Shown piece after piece: positions 43,666-51,660 of a DNA stretch of 64,000 bases (its first letter is position 1; every line of letters starts with the position of its first letter). The notes beneath the pieces are model-generated. The model saw only the letters and a list, made by a program, of their open reading frames with translations, was not told the origin of the DNA and searched no databases. The translations under genes and the position numbers were made by a program. Source of the DNA: Cerasicoccus frondis (GTDB lineage: Bacteria; Verrucomicrobiota; Verrucomicrobiia; Opitutales; Cerasicoccaceae); contig JAVDPC010000010.1 in NCBI GenBank assembly GCA_031296915.1, forward strand, positions 124,001-188,000. Reading direction: 5' to 3'.

Positions 43666-43926
43666 TGCACGCACTCTAAATGCTAAATCACAGGGTTACT
43701 AATCAAGAGAATCATATCAACAATTCTTCTCATTTAAATCGTCCCTCCTAGGCATACTTCTCGATGACTTTCATCTGGCTCAGTGCAAGAATCTCAACCT
43801 AAGAAATTTCGAGTCATCAAGAGAGACGGTGATCGGCTATGTTGTAGTCGATGGCTATTCGCATGGCATCCCTCTGGGCCAGGCGCATTCAGTTGCAGGT
43901 CGCTGACCTCAAAGTCAGACTGGACT

Positions 43927-43932
43927 TATAAT
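43927..43932 (+). promoter_or_regulatory. Candidate -10 box (TATAAT) of the toxin-antitoxin operon
   Basis: A perfect TATAAT with CTGACC about 18 bases upstream (43903). The transcript would begin only a few bases before the first toxin ATG at 43945, which favours the later start at 43963 or leaderless translation. Confidence 0.45.
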
Positions 43933-43944
43933 CAAATCGATCAA

Positions 43945-44553
43945 ATGGTCATGGTGAAACATATGACTCCCCATCTGCAGTTTGATGAATTGAAGCGACA
44001 GGCCAAGGTATCGATCAAGCCACACATTTCGCGATGGGAGCGTTCTGCATACCGCTGCGTCGAACCCCGATGGGCAAGGCCGGAATATCTCGTGTCCGGA
44101 GAAGGAACGATGGCCCATGGTGGGCGATGGATGGCCAAGGGCATCACCCAAGTCGCTTACGCATCCGTTACCGAGAACATCGCCTTGAAAGAAGCGAGTC
44201 ACAACTTCACTCGATATGGCATCAAGCCCCGGCAAAAACCTCGCCTGATCGTTGAGCTGGAAATCAGAATTTCTCGCATGGTTGTATTGCGAGATCTGCT
44301 CAAAGCCATGCCATGGCCAGACTTGAATGAGCTCCTGGTCGAAGAGTGGGAGCCAATCAATGAGCGGGGCAAAGAAACGCTGTCGCAAGCACTGGGGCGG
44401 GCATTGTTCGAGCTAGGCGTTGAAGGATGCCTCATTCCTTCCGTTCGTGACCGTCGCGGCAACAACTTAATTTTGTTCCCGAAGAATCTGCGCAAGGACA
44501 GTCGCATTGAGATCGTCGGCGAGAATGAGCTGGAACGCTGGATTGCAAAATAA
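43945..44553 (+). CDS. RES-domain toxin (Xre/RES toxin-antitoxin module)
   Basis: About 200 residues carrying the RES domain: WERSAYRCVEPRWA (Arg), EGTMAHGGRW, ASVTENIALKEASH (Glu/Ser region) and GCLIPSVRDRRGNNLILFP. RES toxins act on NAD in studied systems. Two ATGs come first: 43945 (no Shine-Dalgarno) and 43963, which follows GGTGA by five bases; either keeps the whole domain. The antitoxin gene lies downstream, opposite to the usual antitoxin-first order of this family. Confidence 0.82.
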   Translation: MVMVKHMTPHLQFDELKRQAKVSIKPHISRWERSAYRCVEPRWARPEYLVSGEGTMAHGGRWMAKGITQVAYASVTENIALKEASHNFTRYGIKPRQKPRLIVELEIRISRMVVLRDLLKAMPWPDLNELLVEEWEPINERGKETLSQALGRALFELGVEGCLIPSVRDRRGNNLILFPKNLRKDSRIEIVGENELERWIAK

Positions 44554-44570
44554 CATGCAAAAGTGCATGT
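44553..44570. promoter_or_regulatory. Palindrome ACATGCA-AAAG-TGCATGT between toxin and antitoxin
   Basis: Seven-base perfect arms and a four-base centre, starting at the toxin stop. A further TTGCAT follows at 44576-44581. It could be the operator bound by the Xre antitoxin or an RNA hairpin setting relative expression. Confidence 0.5.
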
Positions 44571-44610
44571 ATTTCTTGCATTACTGTATCATTTCAGCTT
44601 TAGTAAAGCC

Positions 44611-45051
44611 ATGAAGACCAAGCGGCAGACCAAGGCGAAAAAGGTCGCCAAGAAAAAGACATCCACACGGGCCAGCTCCAAGCCCGCAGCCAATCGGCAG
44701 GCAGCAAGACTCGCTCTAGAGCCAGTCGGAACGTTTGAGGTAAAGGAGTTTTGCCAACGCTACCAACTAGTGCGTCCCGACCTAACCCGACTGACGGGGT
44801 ATTCTCTGCGTGCGGTGGATCAGTGGGCTACCGGCAAGGCGCCAGCCAAACCGGCGAACAAACAACTGGCCGAGCTGGTCCGCCTCTTTGACGCTTTATC
44901 TGACCTGATGGTCTCTAAAGATGTCGGCCCCTGGCTCAAGGCGTCCAATGAAGCCTTTGGTAACTCTACTCCCCTTCAAGTCATCGAGCGTGGTGAGGCT
45001 GATCGCATCTGGCGCATGATTTACCAATTAGAAACGGGCGAGCCGTCGTAG
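44611..45051 (+). CDS. Xre/MbcA/ParS-type antitoxin of the RES module
   Basis: About 146 residues. The N-terminus is Lys-rich (MKTKRQTKAKKVAKKKTSTR), then a helix-turn-helix-like part (LTRLTGYSLRAVDQWATGKA) and a C-terminal toxin-binding domain (GPWLKASNEAFGNSTPLQVI followed by ERGEADRIWRM), the signature of antitoxins that pair with RES toxins. It should neutralise the toxin and repress the operon. The start at 44611 (ATG) is preferred over an earlier in-frame ATG at 44563 inside the palindrome. The 57-base gap to the toxin may contain its own promoter. Confidence 0.82.
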   Translation: MKTKRQTKAKKVAKKKTSTRASSKPAANRQAARLALEPVGTFEVKEFCQRYQLVRPDLTRLTGYSLRAVDQWATGKAPAKPANKQLAELVRLFDALSDLMVSKDVGPWLKASNEAFGNSTPLQVIERGEADRIWRMIYQLETGEPS

Positions 45052-45152
45052 CCGACTCGATCGATTTTAATTGCAGGGCAACGCTCTCTCGACCCCGCAA
45101 TTTGCATGTTCGCGAACATCGACGGCGATATCGAAATGAAACGGGACGATAC

Positions 45153-45917
45153 TCAAGCACCCCGGCATAGCTCATACGCAGCTTGCAGTTCCTGAACAGG
45201 ATCGCCGGTGGGGATGAACTCGTGGCCGATGTAGCCGGTGTAGCCGGTTTGCGCGATGGCGCGGATGATGGCCGGGTAGTTGAGTTCCTGGTCTGCGCCG
45301 ATGGGGCCGCGACCGGGGTTGCCGGCGGTGTGGTAGTGGGCGATGTGCGCGTGGTGCTCGCTGATGGTTCGGATGATGTCGCCCTCCATGATCTGCATGT
45401 GGTAAATGTCGTAGAGGAGCTTGACGCTGGGTGAGTCGACGCGCTGGCAAAGCGTGGCGCCCCAATCGGTGTGGTCGCATTGGTAGTCGGGGTGCTCGAC
45501 CTTGCTGTTCAGCAGTTCCATGATCAGCGTGACGCCCGCCTGCTCGGCGATGAGCACGACCCGCTCAAGGAGTTTCGCACAGTTGTCCAAGCCGGCAGCG
45601 TCACTGAGCCCGCCGCGGTTGCCGGAGAAGCAAATCAGATTGGGAATACCGAATGCGGCAGCCTGATCGATATTCGCGCGGAGTTCATTTTCAATGCGGG
45701 CGGCGTTTTCCGGTCGGTTCATGCCCGATGCGATCGAAGTGTGCCCGACAATGCTGACGATGGTCAAGCCGGCGTCACGCGCCATTGGCCACAGCTTCGG
45801 CTCGATGAGTTCAACGCCGGCATAGCCGATGCGGGCAGCAGCTTGCAACAGCTCGGAGGCCGCGACGCCCTTGTTCGCGAAGCACCACCAGGAAAAAGAT
45901 TGTTTCACTGTGCTCAT
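45153..45917 (-). CDS. Hydroxypyruvate isomerase-like sugar isomerase/epimerase (TIM barrel)
   Basis: A 254-residue AP-endonuclease-2-type TIM barrel: MSTVKQSFSWWCFANKG, GVELIEPKLW, metal-ligand Glu in LIMELLNSK, Asp in LLYDIYHMQIMEGD, HYHTAGNPGRGPIG and GHEFIPTGD. The order and length match hydroxypyruvate isomerases, but the fold is shared with other ketose isomerases and epimerases. No neighbours from glyoxylate metabolism are present, so the substrate stays open. Confidence 0.82.
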   Translation of the reverse strand: MSTVKQSFSWWCFANKGVAASELLQAAARIGYAGVELIEPKLWPMARDAGLTIVSIVGHTSIASGMNRPENAARIENELRANIDQAAAFGIPNLICFSGNRGGLSDAAGLDNCAKLLERVVLIAEQAGVTLIMELLNSKVEHPDYQCDHTDWGATLCQRVDSPSVKLLYDIYHMQIMEGDIIRTISEHHAHIAHYHTAGNPGRGPIGADQELNYPAIIRAIAQTGYTGYIGHEFIPTGDPVQELQAAYELCRGA

Positions 45918-46299
45918 GTCGAGATCAGGTTCAGGATTACGAGTTGAAGAGAAGGCTCAGCGCTTGGGCGTAGTCACGGTTAGGCAGGGGCACGCCGCCA
46001 CGCACGACTCCAGAGTGAAGGCGTGCAACTGGAACCCCTCAAGTAATAAGTAGTCATCCCCAACGGGCGAGCAAAACATCCACGTGACTGCCCCTCTTCG
46101 TTCGCGCGATGGCACGCATCGCATTTGGGGCGAGTGCGACCAGAATGCCCAGCCCGCTCAATCAATGCCGCCTTGCGCTGCATCCGACCTTATTCCCACC
46201 TGATTCGGCCAAGTTCGATGAAGAACACTCCCAAAGAGGCAACCGGATAAACTGCATTTAAACTTAACAAGCACTGACTTTTAGCGCTGACTAGGGGGC
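45918..46299. other. Spacer with partial dispersed repeat
   Basis: A 382-base gap. It contains a 27-base fragment (46199-46225) of the 3' part of the 76-base dispersed repeat. Otherwise I see nothing that looks coding or structured. Confidence 0.5.
46199..46225. repeat. Partial copy of the dispersed repeat (3' part)
   Basis: CCTGATTCGGCCAAGTTCGA and onward through GAAGAA matches 49514-49539 with one insertion and one substitution. Confidence 0.5.
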
Positions 46300-47253
46300 A
46301 TGAAGCGGGAGTCTCTGCCGGAGAAGTTTGCGATGCTGGAGCGGCGCCTGGGGCGGGAGTTGCTCGGGCAACGGCTAATGCGCCAAGCGTCACATTGGGC
46401 CCGGGTTTCGCATCAGGGCGAAGGCGCCTTTAAACTGCAGAAGTATATCCCCATCGATGACCTCGCGCTGCTGGGGTTGACGCTGACCGGCCTGCGGGGG
46501 CGCGCCCGGCGCAACATCCATGCGCACGAGATCGTGGAGCAAACCTGGGAGCTCCCACGCCTGCCCCGCGCCTTTGATGGCTTTCGCCTCCTGCAGCTGA
46601 CGGACCTGCATATCGACATCGATGCGAGGTTGGCCGCAACCATCGCGGCCAAGGTCCGCGCAACACCCCACGACGCCTGCGTGATCACCGGCGACTACCG
46701 CAACTCCACTGACGATGACTACGGCCCGTCGATGCGGCTCATGGCGCCCATTCTGGAGGCGATCCATGCGCAGCGTTGGGGCATCCTCGGCAACCATGAT
46801 TTCATTGAGCAAGTCTGGGCGCTCGAAGCGGCGGGCCTGCCCATCCTGCTCAACGAGGCGAGCGCCATCACGCGGGGCGACGAGCAGCTGTGGATTGCCG
46901 GCGTCGACGATCAGCACTTCTACGGCACGGCGGACTTCGCGGCGGCGCGCCGAGGCGTGCCCGAGGGCGCGTGCTGCATTCTGCTTTGCCATTCCCCTGA
47001 GTTTCACACCGAGGCCGCGCAGCATGACTACGATTTAATGCTCAGCGGCCACACCCATGCGGGCCAGATCTGTCTGCCGGGCGGACGCCATGTCATTTGC
47101 CCGGTTAAGGACCTCAGCCGCGAGTACATCCGTGGTCGTTGGCAAAGCGACAAGTTGCAGGGCTACACCTCCCGCGGCACCGGCGCCTGCGGCATCCCTG
47201 CCCGCCTCAACTGCCCACCGGAAATCACGGTGCACGTGTTGCGGCGCGCTTAA
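46300..47253 (+). CDS. Metallophosphoesterase (YkuE-like)
   Basis: A 317-residue calcineurin-like phosphoesterase: LLQLTDLHID, VITGDYRNST, GILGNHD, LLCHSPE and LMLSGHTHAGQ supply the two-metal site. The N-terminal 90 residues are a basic region without a clear membrane anchor. Related proteins are lipid or UDP-sugar phosphodiesterases, but the substrate cannot be read here. The start at 46300 follows a G-rich GGGGG by one to two bases from a loosely placed ribosome site. Confidence 0.85.
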   Translation: MKRESLPEKFAMLERRLGRELLGQRLMRQASHWARVSHQGEGAFKLQKYIPIDDLALLGLTLTGLRGRARRNIHAHEIVEQTWELPRLPRAFDGFRLLQLTDLHIDIDARLAATIAAKVRATPHDACVITGDYRNSTDDDYGPSMRLMAPILEAIHAQRWGILGNHDFIEQVWALEAAGLPILLNEASAITRGDEQLWIAGVDDQHFYGTADFAAARRGVPEGACCILLCHSPEFHTEAAQHDYDLMLSGHTHAGQICLPGGRHVICPVKDLSREYIRGRWQSDKLQGYTSRGTGACGIPARLNCPPEITVHVLRRA

Positions 47254-47272
47254 GAAATTTAACCACCTCAGC

Positions 47273-48049
47273 TCACTTCGCGGACCTGCGACGCAGCAAG
47301 CCAAGCAGCACCGCACAGCCCAGCATCGCGGCGTAGGCGCCGGGCTCAGGAATCACGGTGAGCGTGTCGGTGCGCGTCAGGTTATCGAAATAAAGCGTGT
47401 TGTCGTCCGCTGTGTTTGAGCGAATGAGGAACGAAGTCGGCGAAGCCGAACCCGTCGTGGCAAAGACGCCCGCAGAGATGATCGATGAGGAAACCGTGTC
47501 ATAGAAATAAAGCGCCGTTTCGCCATCCTGCAATGTAGCGCCAGTGCCGCTGATCGTCTGCGCGCTGCCGGAGCCGTTGTAAACGAGGTAGGTCGTGTAA
47601 GCGCGGTCCACCTGCAGCGTAGGCAGCGAGCCCGACACTTGCGAGGTGTTCGTTATCAGCGACAACGCGCCGTCGTCCAAGATCCAGCCGACGAAGGTCT
47701 TCGTGCCATTCACATCGCCCGAGCCGAGCCCGAAGCGCACGACGTCGGTTTGGCTGGTCGTGGGCTCCAGCATGTCGAAGCTCCAAGTCATTAGGCTGGA
47801 TGATGAGTCCACGCGCACAAACGACGAACCGCCATCCAGATAACCGTACTGGTTGGGCGAGCCAAATGGCGTCGCGGTCGTCTGGTCGGCAATGCCGATC
47901 TGGTTGTAGATTTTACCGCCGCCGCTGAAGTTCTGGTCATTGCCCAAGGGATAGGATTCAAAGTCGTCAAAATAGATGACCGTGGCGCTCAGGGAGCTCA
48001 AAGACAGGCAAGCGGCCAAGGCCGCAGAGGAGTATTGTCGAATATTCAT
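47273..48049 (-). CDS. PEP-CTERM protein
   Basis: A 258-residue secreted protein: signal peptide (ALAACLSLSSLSA), a beta-rich lectin-like middle (YFDDFESYPLGND, GYLDGGSSFVRVD, WSFDMLEP) and a C-terminal sorting signal VIPEPGAYAAMLGCAVLLG followed by LLRRR. It should be processed by the exosortase at 12067. The middle looks like a jelly-roll carbohydrate-binding fold, an inference. It is divergent from the LacI-type regulator, with candidate operators in the gap. Confidence 0.85.
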   Translation of the reverse strand: MNIRQYSSAALAACLSLSSLSATVIYFDDFESYPLGNDQNFSGGGKIYNQIGIADQTTATPFGSPNQYGYLDGGSSFVRVDSSSSLMTWSFDMLEPTTSQTDVVRFGLGSGDVNGTKTFVGWILDDGALSLITNTSQVSGSLPTLQVDRAYTTYLVYNGSGSAQTISGTGATLQDGETALYFYDTVSSSIISAGVFATTGSASPTSFLIRSNTADDNTLYFDNLTRTDTLTVIPEPGAYAAMLGCAVLLGLLRRRSAK

Positions 48050-48093
48050 AAGGGTAAGTCTGGGGTTAATTCATTTAATGGCATCCACTCTAA

Positions 48094-48138
48094 TCAACGC
48101 GTCGCCGTGGGCAATCGCCTCGCTTTTAAACGCGTTGA
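48094..48138. promoter_or_regulatory. Inverted half-sites TCAACGCGT / ACGCGTTGA (LacI-type operators)
   Basis: TCAACGCGT at 48094 and its exact reverse complement ACGCGTTGA at 48130. Each surrounds a central ACGCGT or AACGCGTT, the usual CpG-centred look of LacI-family operators. They lie between the PEP-CTERM gene and the LacI-type gene, 31 bases before the latter. Confidence 0.5.
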
Positions 48139-48168
48139 ATTGAGCTGGCCAAAAGGCCGCAGCGCCAC

Positions 48169-49230
48169 ATGCTTAATCTCCTGATGGCGGACATGCCCCC
48201 TCCCCCAACCCTCCGTGAGTTATCCCAAATCCTGGGCGTTAGCCCGGCGACGGTCTCCCTCGCGCTCCGCAATGATCCCCGCGTTGCAGCCCAAACGCGC
48301 GAGCGCGTCGCCGCCGCCGCGCAGGAGCATGGTTACCGGATCAACCCCGCCATTGCCTCGCTGATGTCGCAAGTCCGCTCAACGCGCCGGGTCGCCTATC
48401 AGGAAACCATCGGCTGGCTGAACTTCTGGGAGCGGCCCGACATTTACCAAAAGACGGGCGTCGAATTTCAACTCCTCATGTGGCAAGGCGCGCTCAGGCG
48501 CGCGGAAGAGCTTGGCTACACCCTCGACAGCATTTGGATGCGCGAGGAGCAGATGACGCAGCGCCGCGCCACCGACATCCTGCACGCGCGCGGCATTCGC
48601 GGCATCCTCATCCCACCGCTGCCGGAGTCCGCCGACCTGCCCGAGATCGAGTGGTCCAGCTTTTGCGCGATCACCATGTCTTACACGATGAGCAACCCGC
48701 ATCTGGACCGCATCCTGCCAGACCACTTCAGCAACATGCAAATCATCCTGCGCAACCTGCAGACGCGGGGCTATCAGCGGCCCGGCTTGCTGATGCCCGA
48801 AGGCTACGACGCCCGCAGCGACCACCGCTGCATGGCGGCCTACGCGCACATGCAGCAAGCGCTCCCCCAGGCCAATCGCATCCCTGCGCACACCTGCCAC
48901 CCAACAAAAATCGAGCCCGCCACCATCGCCTGGCTGAACAAACATCGCCCCGACGCCGTCATCACCATGGGCACGTTGAAAGGCATCCGCCAGGTGCCTG
49001 GTCTGCCGAAAAAATACCGCGAACGCCTCGGCCTCGTCTTGATGAGCAATGCCGCCAGCGACGCCGACATCTGCGGCATTAACGAGAACCCCGCCATCAT
49101 CGGCGCCACCGCCATCGAACAACTTGCCCTACTCCTGCAAAACAACCAGCATGGACTCCCCCGCCACCCCAAGCTAATCCAAATCGAAGGCGAATGGATC
49201 GAAGGCGCCTCCGCCCCCAACCTTGGTTAA
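48169..49230 (+). CDS. LacI-family transcriptional regulator
   Basis: A 353-residue protein: an N-terminal LacI helix-turn-helix (TLRELSQILGVSPATVSLAL, then RVAAAAQEHGYRINP) and a periplasmic-binding-protein-like sensor domain (GILIPPLPESADLP, DAVITMGTLKGIRQ, VLMSNAASD, INENPAIIGATAIEQL). Regulators of this type control sugar use in response to a sugar ligand. It may repress itself and the divergent PEP-CTERM gene, and perhaps the sulfatase downstream. The start may be one of three closely spaced ATGs (48169, 48184, 48193). Confidence 0.9.
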   Translation: MLNLLMADMPPPPTLRELSQILGVSPATVSLALRNDPRVAAQTRERVAAAAQEHGYRINPAIASLMSQVRSTRRVAYQETIGWLNFWERPDIYQKTGVEFQLLMWQGALRRAEELGYTLDSIWMREEQMTQRRATDILHARGIRGILIPPLPESADLPEIEWSSFCAITMSYTMSNPHLDRILPDHFSNMQIILRNLQTRGYQRPGLLMPEGYDARSDHRCMAAYAHMQQALPQANRIPAHTCHPTKIEPATIAWLNKHRPDAVITMGTLKGIRQVPGLPKKYRERLGLVLMSNAASDADICGINENPAIIGATAIEQLALLLQNNQHGLPRHPKLIQIEGEWIEGASAPNLG

Positions 49231-49583
49231 GCACTGTCGGGAAGTTTGCTTCATCATTCCAACTGCTATGGCCAACGGACATTTCATCTGGCGACAAGGT
49301 GCTCGCGCTTGGATTGGTTCGGACAGTGGCCCTGAACTGGAACATCGCAAAATTTTACTCGCGCGTGCTTGTCAACAGGATCGAGAGTATTTTTCATCGA
49401 ACTTGTTCGAATTAGGCGGGGCAGATTGGATGTTCGCGACGTTGGCATTTCAATCACAGGCTTCCAGCCTGCCACGCTCAATCCGCCTTGCTGGACACGA
49501 AAAATCACTGCGGCCTGATCGGCCAAGTTTGATGAAGAATGTTCTAGTTTTTTCCCACTGATAACCCCAAATTTTGAGACACG
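49231..49583. other. Spacer with the second full dispersed repeat
   Basis: A 353-base gap. It contains copy B of the 76-base repeat (49454-49539). The stretch 49231-49450 holds short frames without any recognisable protein. Confidence 0.5.
49454..49539. repeat. Dispersed repeat, copy B
   Basis: 74 of 76 bases match 40374-40449; it also continues through GATGAAGAA, a part shared with the fragment at 46199. The AGGCT-TCC-AGCCT hairpin is perfect in this copy. Confidence 0.8.
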
Positions 49584-50981
49584 ATGAATGATGCCCGGCC
49601 CAACATAATCCTAGTCTTCATGGACGACCTTGGTTGGCGCGACCTGGGTTGCTACGGCAGCACATTTTATGAAACGCCGCGGCTCGATGCGTTTGCGCAA
49701 GAAGGCGTGCGCTTCACCGACGCCTATGCGTCGTCGCCGGTCTGCTCGCCGAGCCGCGCGAGCATCCTCACGGGGCGCTATCCGGCGCGCGTCGGGGTCA
49801 CGCAATACATCGGCGGATTTAGCGAAGGCAAGTTGTGCGACGTGCCGTATTTTCAATGTCTCCCGCACAGTGAGCGGACGATTGCGTCGATCCTGAAGGA
49901 CGTTGGTTACCAAACCTGGCACGTGGGCAAGTGGCATCTGGGGGGCAACCGAACAGCGCCCGAGACGCATGGCTTCGATGTTAACCTCGGCGGCGGCGAG
50001 AAGGGTCATCCGTACAAGGGCTACTTCAGTCCGTATGAGTTGCCCAACCTCGAAGATGGGCCCGCTGGCGAATACCTGACCGATCGCCTGACGGACGAAG
50101 CGATCCGCCTGATCGAGTCGGCCCAGGCGGACGACGCGGCGCCGTTCTTTCTAAACTTCTGGCATTACGCGGTGCACACGCCCATCGAATCACCGCCGGA
50201 GCTGGTGGAGAAATATCAGGCCAAGGCGAAGGCCATGGGCCTGGATCAAGTGGATGCCCTGGAGCCCGGAGAAGCGTTTCCCTGCTCACATAAAAAGAAT
50301 CAACGCGTAATGCGGCGTCGTATTCAGTCTGACCCCGATTACGCGGCGATGATCGAAAACATGGACACGAATTTTGGGCGCTTGCTGGACGCCTTGGAAC
50401 GCACCGGGCAGGCGGAAAACACCATCATCGTTTACACGTCGGACAACGGCGGGCTGGCAACGGCGGAAGGCTCGCCCACCAGCAATGCGCCGCTGGCCGA
50501 AGGGAAGGGCTGGATGTATGAAGGCGGCACGCGCGAACCGCTCATGGTTCGCTGGCCTGGAAAAATCGCTGCTGGCCAATGCACGCAGGAGCCGGTGACG
50601 AGCCCGGATGTCTTTTGCACGCTGTTGGACGCGGCGGGGGTTGAGCCGGAGCATCGGGCGCCGATTGATGGCGCGAGCTTCATGCCGCTGCTGCAAGGCG
50701 AGGCGTTTGAACGGGGGCCGATCTTCTGGCATTACCCGCACTACAGCAACCAGGGGGGCACGCCCGGTTGTTCGATGCGGCATGGCGATTACAAGCTCAT
50801 TGAGTTTTTTGAGGACGGCAACCTCGAGCTCTACAACCTGCGTTCGGACATTGCCGAAGAGCACAACCTGGCCGATGCGCAACCCGAAACGGTCCAGCAA
50901 ATGAAGGCTGCTCTCGATACCTGGAAAACCGAAATCGAAGCGCTCATCCCCAAGCGCAATCCTAATTGGGAAGCGCGCTAG
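49584..50981 (+). CDS. Sulfatase (formylglycine-dependent, type I)
   Basis: A 465-residue sulfatase: NIILVFMDDLGWRDLGCYGS supplies the metal-binding Asp pair, Cys 54 in VCSPSRASILTGRYP is the CxPxR formylglycine site, and HVGKWHLGG, NMDTNFGRLLDAL and YTSDNGGL follow. No signal peptide is apparent at the ATG chosen, so it may be cytoplasmic or start further upstream. Such enzymes remove sulfate from algal polysaccharides. A maturase (anSME) is needed but none is seen in the window. Its last 20 bases overlap the convergent rhombosortase-like gene. Confidence 0.92.
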   Translation: MNDARPNIILVFMDDLGWRDLGCYGSTFYETPRLDAFAQEGVRFTDAYASSPVCSPSRASILTGRYPARVGVTQYIGGFSEGKLCDVPYFQCLPHSERTIASILKDVGYQTWHVGKWHLGGNRTAPETHGFDVNLGGGEKGHPYKGYFSPYELPNLEDGPAGEYLTDRLTDEAIRLIESAQADDAAPFFLNFWHYAVHTPIESPPELVEKYQAKAKAMGLDQVDALEPGEAFPCSHKKNQRVMRRRIQSDPDYAAMIENMDTNFGRLLDALERTGQAENTIIVYTSDNGGLATAEGSPTSNAPLAEGKGWMYEGGTREPLMVRWPGKIAAGQCTQEPVTSPDVFCTLLDAAGVEPEHRAPIDGASFMPLLQGEAFERGPIFWHYPHYSNQGGTPGCSMRHGDYKLIEFFEDGNLELYNLRSDIAEEHNLADAQPETVQQMKAALDTWKTEIEALIPKRNPNWEAR

Positions 50982-51546
50982 CGGCTGCACCTTTCAACGG
51001 TTTACGGGTCAGGCTGCCGACCGCCAACGCCGCGCCCAACAGGCCGCCAATCAAATGAGCAACGGGAACCGTGACAACGCCCGGCCCCAGGTCGCCCGCG
51101 AAGAGCGCGCTGTGCGTCATGGTTTCATAAGCAGTTTTGCCGGTTAGCCCGAGCATCATCAACACCGAGGCGATGCGCATGGATTGCGTTTGCTTTGCAT
51201 CGCAAAGTATCTTGAGACACACGTAGGTAAAGAGCAGCGTATCCAAGCCACTGAGGCCGCGGTAGCTGGTGATCTCCGGTGAAAAGTAGGCGACGCCAAT
51301 GGTGATCAAGGGCGCGGTTAGCAGGAAGGTTGTCAGCAGCCGCAGCCCATAACTGCGCGCGGCAATCAAGCCGAACACGGCGAGCATCAGCGCATCCCAG
51401 AACAGATGCCCCGCCGACCAATGCGTGAGGTGCGCGGTCCACAGGGTGCTGAAGTGCTCGCCGCCCCGAGTCCATTGCAGGGCATTGGTCATGGTAGGCG
51501 ACAGGTGGATCGCGACGGCAAGGAAGGCGATGATTAAAGCGGGCAT
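50962..51546 (-). CDS. Rhombosortase-like rhomboid protease
   Basis: A 194-residue rhomboid with about six helices. The core features are HWSAGHLFWDALMLAVFG, catalytic Ser 99 in YRGLSGLDTLL and His 164 in VPVAHLIGGLLGA. The short size and the HW-H-FWD element match the rhombosortase branch, which trims GlyGly-CTERM proteins. The next gene upstream in the same direction (51661) encodes a protein with exactly such a tail, so enzyme and substrate are neighbours. A terminator-like hairpin lies between them. A 17-bp palindrome of the dispersed family is embedded in it. Confidence 0.82.
   Translation of the reverse strand: MPALIIAFLAVAIHLSPTMTNALQWTRGGEHFSTLWTAHLTHWSAGHLFWDALMLAVFGLIAARSYGLRLLTTFLLTAPLITIGVAYFSPEITSYRGLSGLDTLLFTYVCLKILCDAKQTQSMRIASVLMMLGLTGKTAYETMTHSALFAGDLGPGVVTVPVAHLIGGLLGAALAVGSLTRKPLKGAAASALPN
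51192..51208. repeat. 17-bp palindrome copy 3 (GCTTTGC-ATC-GCAAAGT)
   Basis: Inside the rhombosortase-like gene, where it encodes part of ILCDAKQTQ. Same hairpin as 22019 and 36960. Confidence 0.5.
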
Positions 51547-51603
51547 GGTCGGTTAATATTTGGTTCAATGGACGCGTGCGTCCAAGGCGTCCGCGTTGTG
51601 TTT

Positions 51604-51652
51604 ATTTAAAAAAGGAGTCCGCCGAAGCGCAGTTGTGAGCGCTCCGGCGGAC
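51604..51652 (-). terminator. Intrinsic terminator after the VIT/VWA gene
   Basis: Read on the minus strand, GTCCGCCG plus AGCGC pair with GCGCT plus CGGCGGAC around an eight-base loop (51617-51652), then TCC and a T run. It ends the VIT/VWA transcript 58 bases before the rhombosortase-like start, so the protease needs its own promoter or read-through. Confidence 0.75.
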
Positions 51653-51660
51653 GATTATGG

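Noticed and set aside
45153..45480. Overlapping Arg/His-rich open frame antisense or in another frame of the isomerase gene
   Set aside because: Low-complexity composition from GC-rich third positions; no family.
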